Positions 62,487-64,000 of a DNA stretch of 64,000 nucleotides are shown here, piece after piece; the stretch's first letter is position 1, and every line of letters starts with the position of its first letter. The position numbers were made by a program, and so were the translations under genes. The stretch is taken from contig NZ_LDOT01000023.1 of the NCBI RefSeq assembly GCF_001029445.1, positions 1 to 64,000 of the forward strand, written 5' to 3'. Below the pieces are notes generated by a model, which made no database searches, was not told where the DNA came from, and saw nothing but the letters and a program-made list of their open reading frames with translations. Origin of the DNA: Photobacterium aquae (lineage in GTDB: Bacteria > Pseudomonadota > Gammaproteobacteria > Enterobacterales > Vibrionaceae).

Positions 62487-63347
62487 GTGGATACTGAACT
62501 ACTCAAAACCTTTCTTGAAGTAACAAAAACTCGCCATTTTGGCCGTGCTGCAGACAACCTTTTTCTGACTCAGTCTGCGGTCAGTTTCCGGATCCGACAG
62601 TTAGAGACGCAACTTGGTAATGACCTATTTTCACGACAGCGTGGCAATGTTCATTTGACGCCAGCCGGTGAGCGCCTTCAGCCATACGCTGAAGCCATTT
62701 TGCAAACGTGGGGACGAGCAAAACAGGATGTTGCTTTAACTGAGGCTCTGAATCAGCAGGTGACAATAGGTGCATCAGCGCTGATTTGGGAGTTCGATGG
62801 GATTGCCGATTGGATCAGTCGTATTTACCAGAGTGTAGATGGGCTGGCCTTGCGTCTTGAATCAATGCCTCGGCAGAGTTTGGTTAAACAGCTGTTTGAT
62901 AAAACGATTGATGTGGCAATTACGAGTGAGCCGCCGAAGATTGAAAGCCTGCATGTTGCAAAGGTGCGTGATTATCAGCTTCAACTAGTTACTCGTGAAC
63001 AAGGCTGTGGGTTGGAAGACCTGAAGAATAAGCCGCTTGTGTATCTTGATTGGGGCACGCGTTTCTCAATGGAGCAAAGCCGGATCAGTGAATTGCAAAA
63101 AACACCGATCATGCATACGCACTCTAGCAAGATGGCACTTGAATTTTTGATCAACCATGACAGCACAGGCTTTTTGCCAGCACCTGTGGTTGCGCAAAGT
63201 GTGGTTGAGGGAGTGCTATACACGGTGGATAATGCCCCTGTGATCGAGCAGTCGCTGTACATGGTTTGGCGAGAAGATAGCGAGAAGTATGAGATGCTAG
63301 AATCGCTTTTGGCTGTGCCATTTAATCAGGTTGTGGAAAGCATCTAA
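62487..63347 (+). CDS. hdfR: LysR family regulator HdfR
   Basis: A 286-residue LTTR. GTG 62487 starts at the family position 'DTELLKTFLEVTKTRHFGRA', with 'LTQSAVSFRIRQLETQLG' in the recognition helices; the longer frame from TTG 62451 is not supported. HdfR represses the flagellar flhDC operon in E. coli. The 163-base gap to maoP holds both promoters. Confidence 0.9.
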   Translation: MDTELLKTFLEVTKTRHFGRAADNLFLTQSAVSFRIRQLETQLGNDLFSRQRGNVHLTPAGERLQPYAEAILQTWGRAKQDVALTEALNQQVTIGASALIWEFDGIADWISRIYQSVDGLALRLESMPRQSLVKQLFDKTIDVAITSEPPKIESLHVAKVRDYQLQLVTREQGCGLEDLKNKPLVYLDWGTRFSMEQSRISELQKTPIMHTHSSKMALEFLINHDSTGFLPAPVVAQSVVEGVLYTVDNAPVIEQSLYMVWREDSEKYEMLESLLAVPFNQVVESI

Positions 63348-63662
63348 AAGTAGAGTAATTTTCATCGTAACAAACAAGATTACTTGATTGACAAGGTGTT
63401 CAGGTATTCATATTCTCGGCCTATCCCTAGTGTCAGGGATAGGTTTGAGAAAGGCTTGATACCCATCACAAAGTAGTATTTTACTTAGTTGATTGTAAGA
63501 ATTTTCTTGCTTTTTTATTGGTGGTTGGTATTACTGCTGTATGCAACTAGTTTGCTAAAATTTCTAATTGGTGATGTTCTGGTCGTTGATGTACAAGATT
63601 ATCACCGGTGTTCAACCAAATTGTACTTATTACATACTCTGGAATAGTTTCAGGAAACAATC
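63348..63662. other. Gap after hdfR
   Basis: 315 bases. A hairpin CCTATCCCT / AGGGATAGG at 63420-63443 probably ends hdfR transcription. No gene in the rest; the promoter of the small gene at 63663 lies here. Confidence 0.5.
63420..63446 (+). terminator. Hairpin downstream of hdfR
   Basis: Perfect nine-base stem with 6-base loop; only three T follow, so weak as an intrinsic terminator. Confidence 0.5.
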
Positions 63663-63821
63663 ATGGCTAAATTAGATCAAAAATTCGCAAAAGGGTCTAA
63701 GTCAAAATTTAAATCTGATTTCGAAGACGATTTGCATGACTTCAATCAGGGTTCAAGGAAGAAAAAACGTCGTGTTGCCCGCCAACGTGATGCATACCCG
63801 GAGTATGAAGATAGCTTTTAA
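63663..63821 (+). CDS. 52-residue highly charged small protein
   Basis: From ATG 63663 (AGGAAAC just upstream): 'KLDQKFAKGSKSKFKSDFED', then 'RKKKRRVARQRDAYPEYED'. It mixes a basic patch with acidic clusters and has no hydrophobic segment. The strong terminator right after its stop supports a real gene. Unrecognised; it may bind nucleic acid. Confidence 0.65.
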   Translation: MAKLDQKFAKGSKSKFKSDFEDDLHDFNQGSRKKKRRVARQRDAYPEYEDSF

Positions 63822-63843
63822 GACAAAGTAGAAATTCTGTGAG

Positions 63844-63870
63844 AGGGTGCCTGATGGCACCCTTTTTTTA
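63844..63870 (+). terminator. Intrinsic terminator of the 52-residue gene
   Basis: Stem GGGTGCC / GGCACCC with short loop and seven T. Confidence 0.9.
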
Positions 63871-64000
63871 TTCATCTTAACGTTACATTTATCCTATTTT
63901 GTATATTTAGTCGCCTATCGAGTGGCGGTAAGCCAATATCTATCCAAAACGCTCTTAAGTATTGTTTTCTGAATTAAATACTGATGAAAAGTATCAGGTG

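Noticed and set aside
1-64000. CRISPR arrays, tRNA, rRNA, intact insertion sequences or integrase genes
   Set aside because: Looked for along the whole window; no regular spaced repeats, tRNA-like cloverleaf ends or transposase/integrase motifs were noticed.

Overview
The window looks like a chromosomal segment of a marine gammaproteobacterium of the family Vibrionaceae, most like Photobacterium or a close relative (inference from gene content and conserved gene pairs; no database search was possible). Supporting signs are the maoP/hdfR divergent pair, mdtL followed by yidZ, yibL, arfB next to a DUF2256 zinc-finger gene, a complete rbsDACBKR operon, a YfcC transporter, BCCT and chemotaxis genes, and a dispersed 'TATACCCAA' repeat of the kind common in Vibrio and Photobacterium genomes. 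No rRNA, tRNA, CRISPR array or intact insertion sequence was seen.

Layout. 0-3.4 kb is a decayed polymorphic-toxin (Rhs) neighbourhood: a 5'-truncated GAD-like/DUF1851 immunity gene, an Rhs YD-repeat fragment, a broken second GAD-like copy, a partial copy of a Trp-rich gene found intact at 5.8 kb, and a YezG-like immunity gene, with the metabolic gene lhgO (L-2-hydroxyglutarate oxidase) in between. 3.5-10.3 kb holds a YfcC carrier, an EamA exporter, a SnoaL-like gene divergent from a LysR gene, and two secreted proteins. 10.7-21.7 kb is the most distinctive block: an arylsulfatase, then (after a terminator) an eight-haem c-type cytochrome with TPRs, followed by a MoxR / DUF58 / DUF4381 / BatA / BatB / BatD set with overlapping genes. 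The arrangement suggests a MoxR-VWA membrane chaperone machine that serves a periplasmic redox or sulfatase system.

21.7-25.6 kb has a LysR gene, a YdhR-like monooxygenase, small membrane and OB-fold periplasmic proteins and a DUF2058 gene. 25.8-31.8 kb is the ribose operon, with three clustered RbsR-type operator cores, a CRP-like site upstream, and strong hairpins at the C/B, B/K and K/R junctions. ModE follows at 32.4 kb. 33.5-37.6 kb is a low-GC accessory patch (GNAT acetyltransferase, a 39-residue basic protein, an apparently orphan HigA-type antitoxin, small phage-like genes, an XRE antitoxin beside a frameshifted ORF). DsrE, at 35.1 kb, sits inside it.

37.8-64 kb is mostly core: NAD-malic enzyme, small proteins, DUF2256, arfB, aspartoacylase, BCCT transporter, AlkD with DUF1496, yfcZ, a RecQ paralogue, two divergent chemoreceptors, a cytochrome c lipoprotein split by a frameshift, yibL, an MTHFR-like protein, mdtL-yidZ, DUF805, a DUF218/YdcF protein, then the two-gene unit of a GshB-like ATP-grasp enzyme and a fused N-formylglutamate-amidohydrolase/DUF1704 protein carrying an HExxxH...QEGLA metallopeptidase signature, and finally maoP and hdfR plus a 52-residue basic protein. 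Many starts differ from the longest open frame; the reasons are given per gene.
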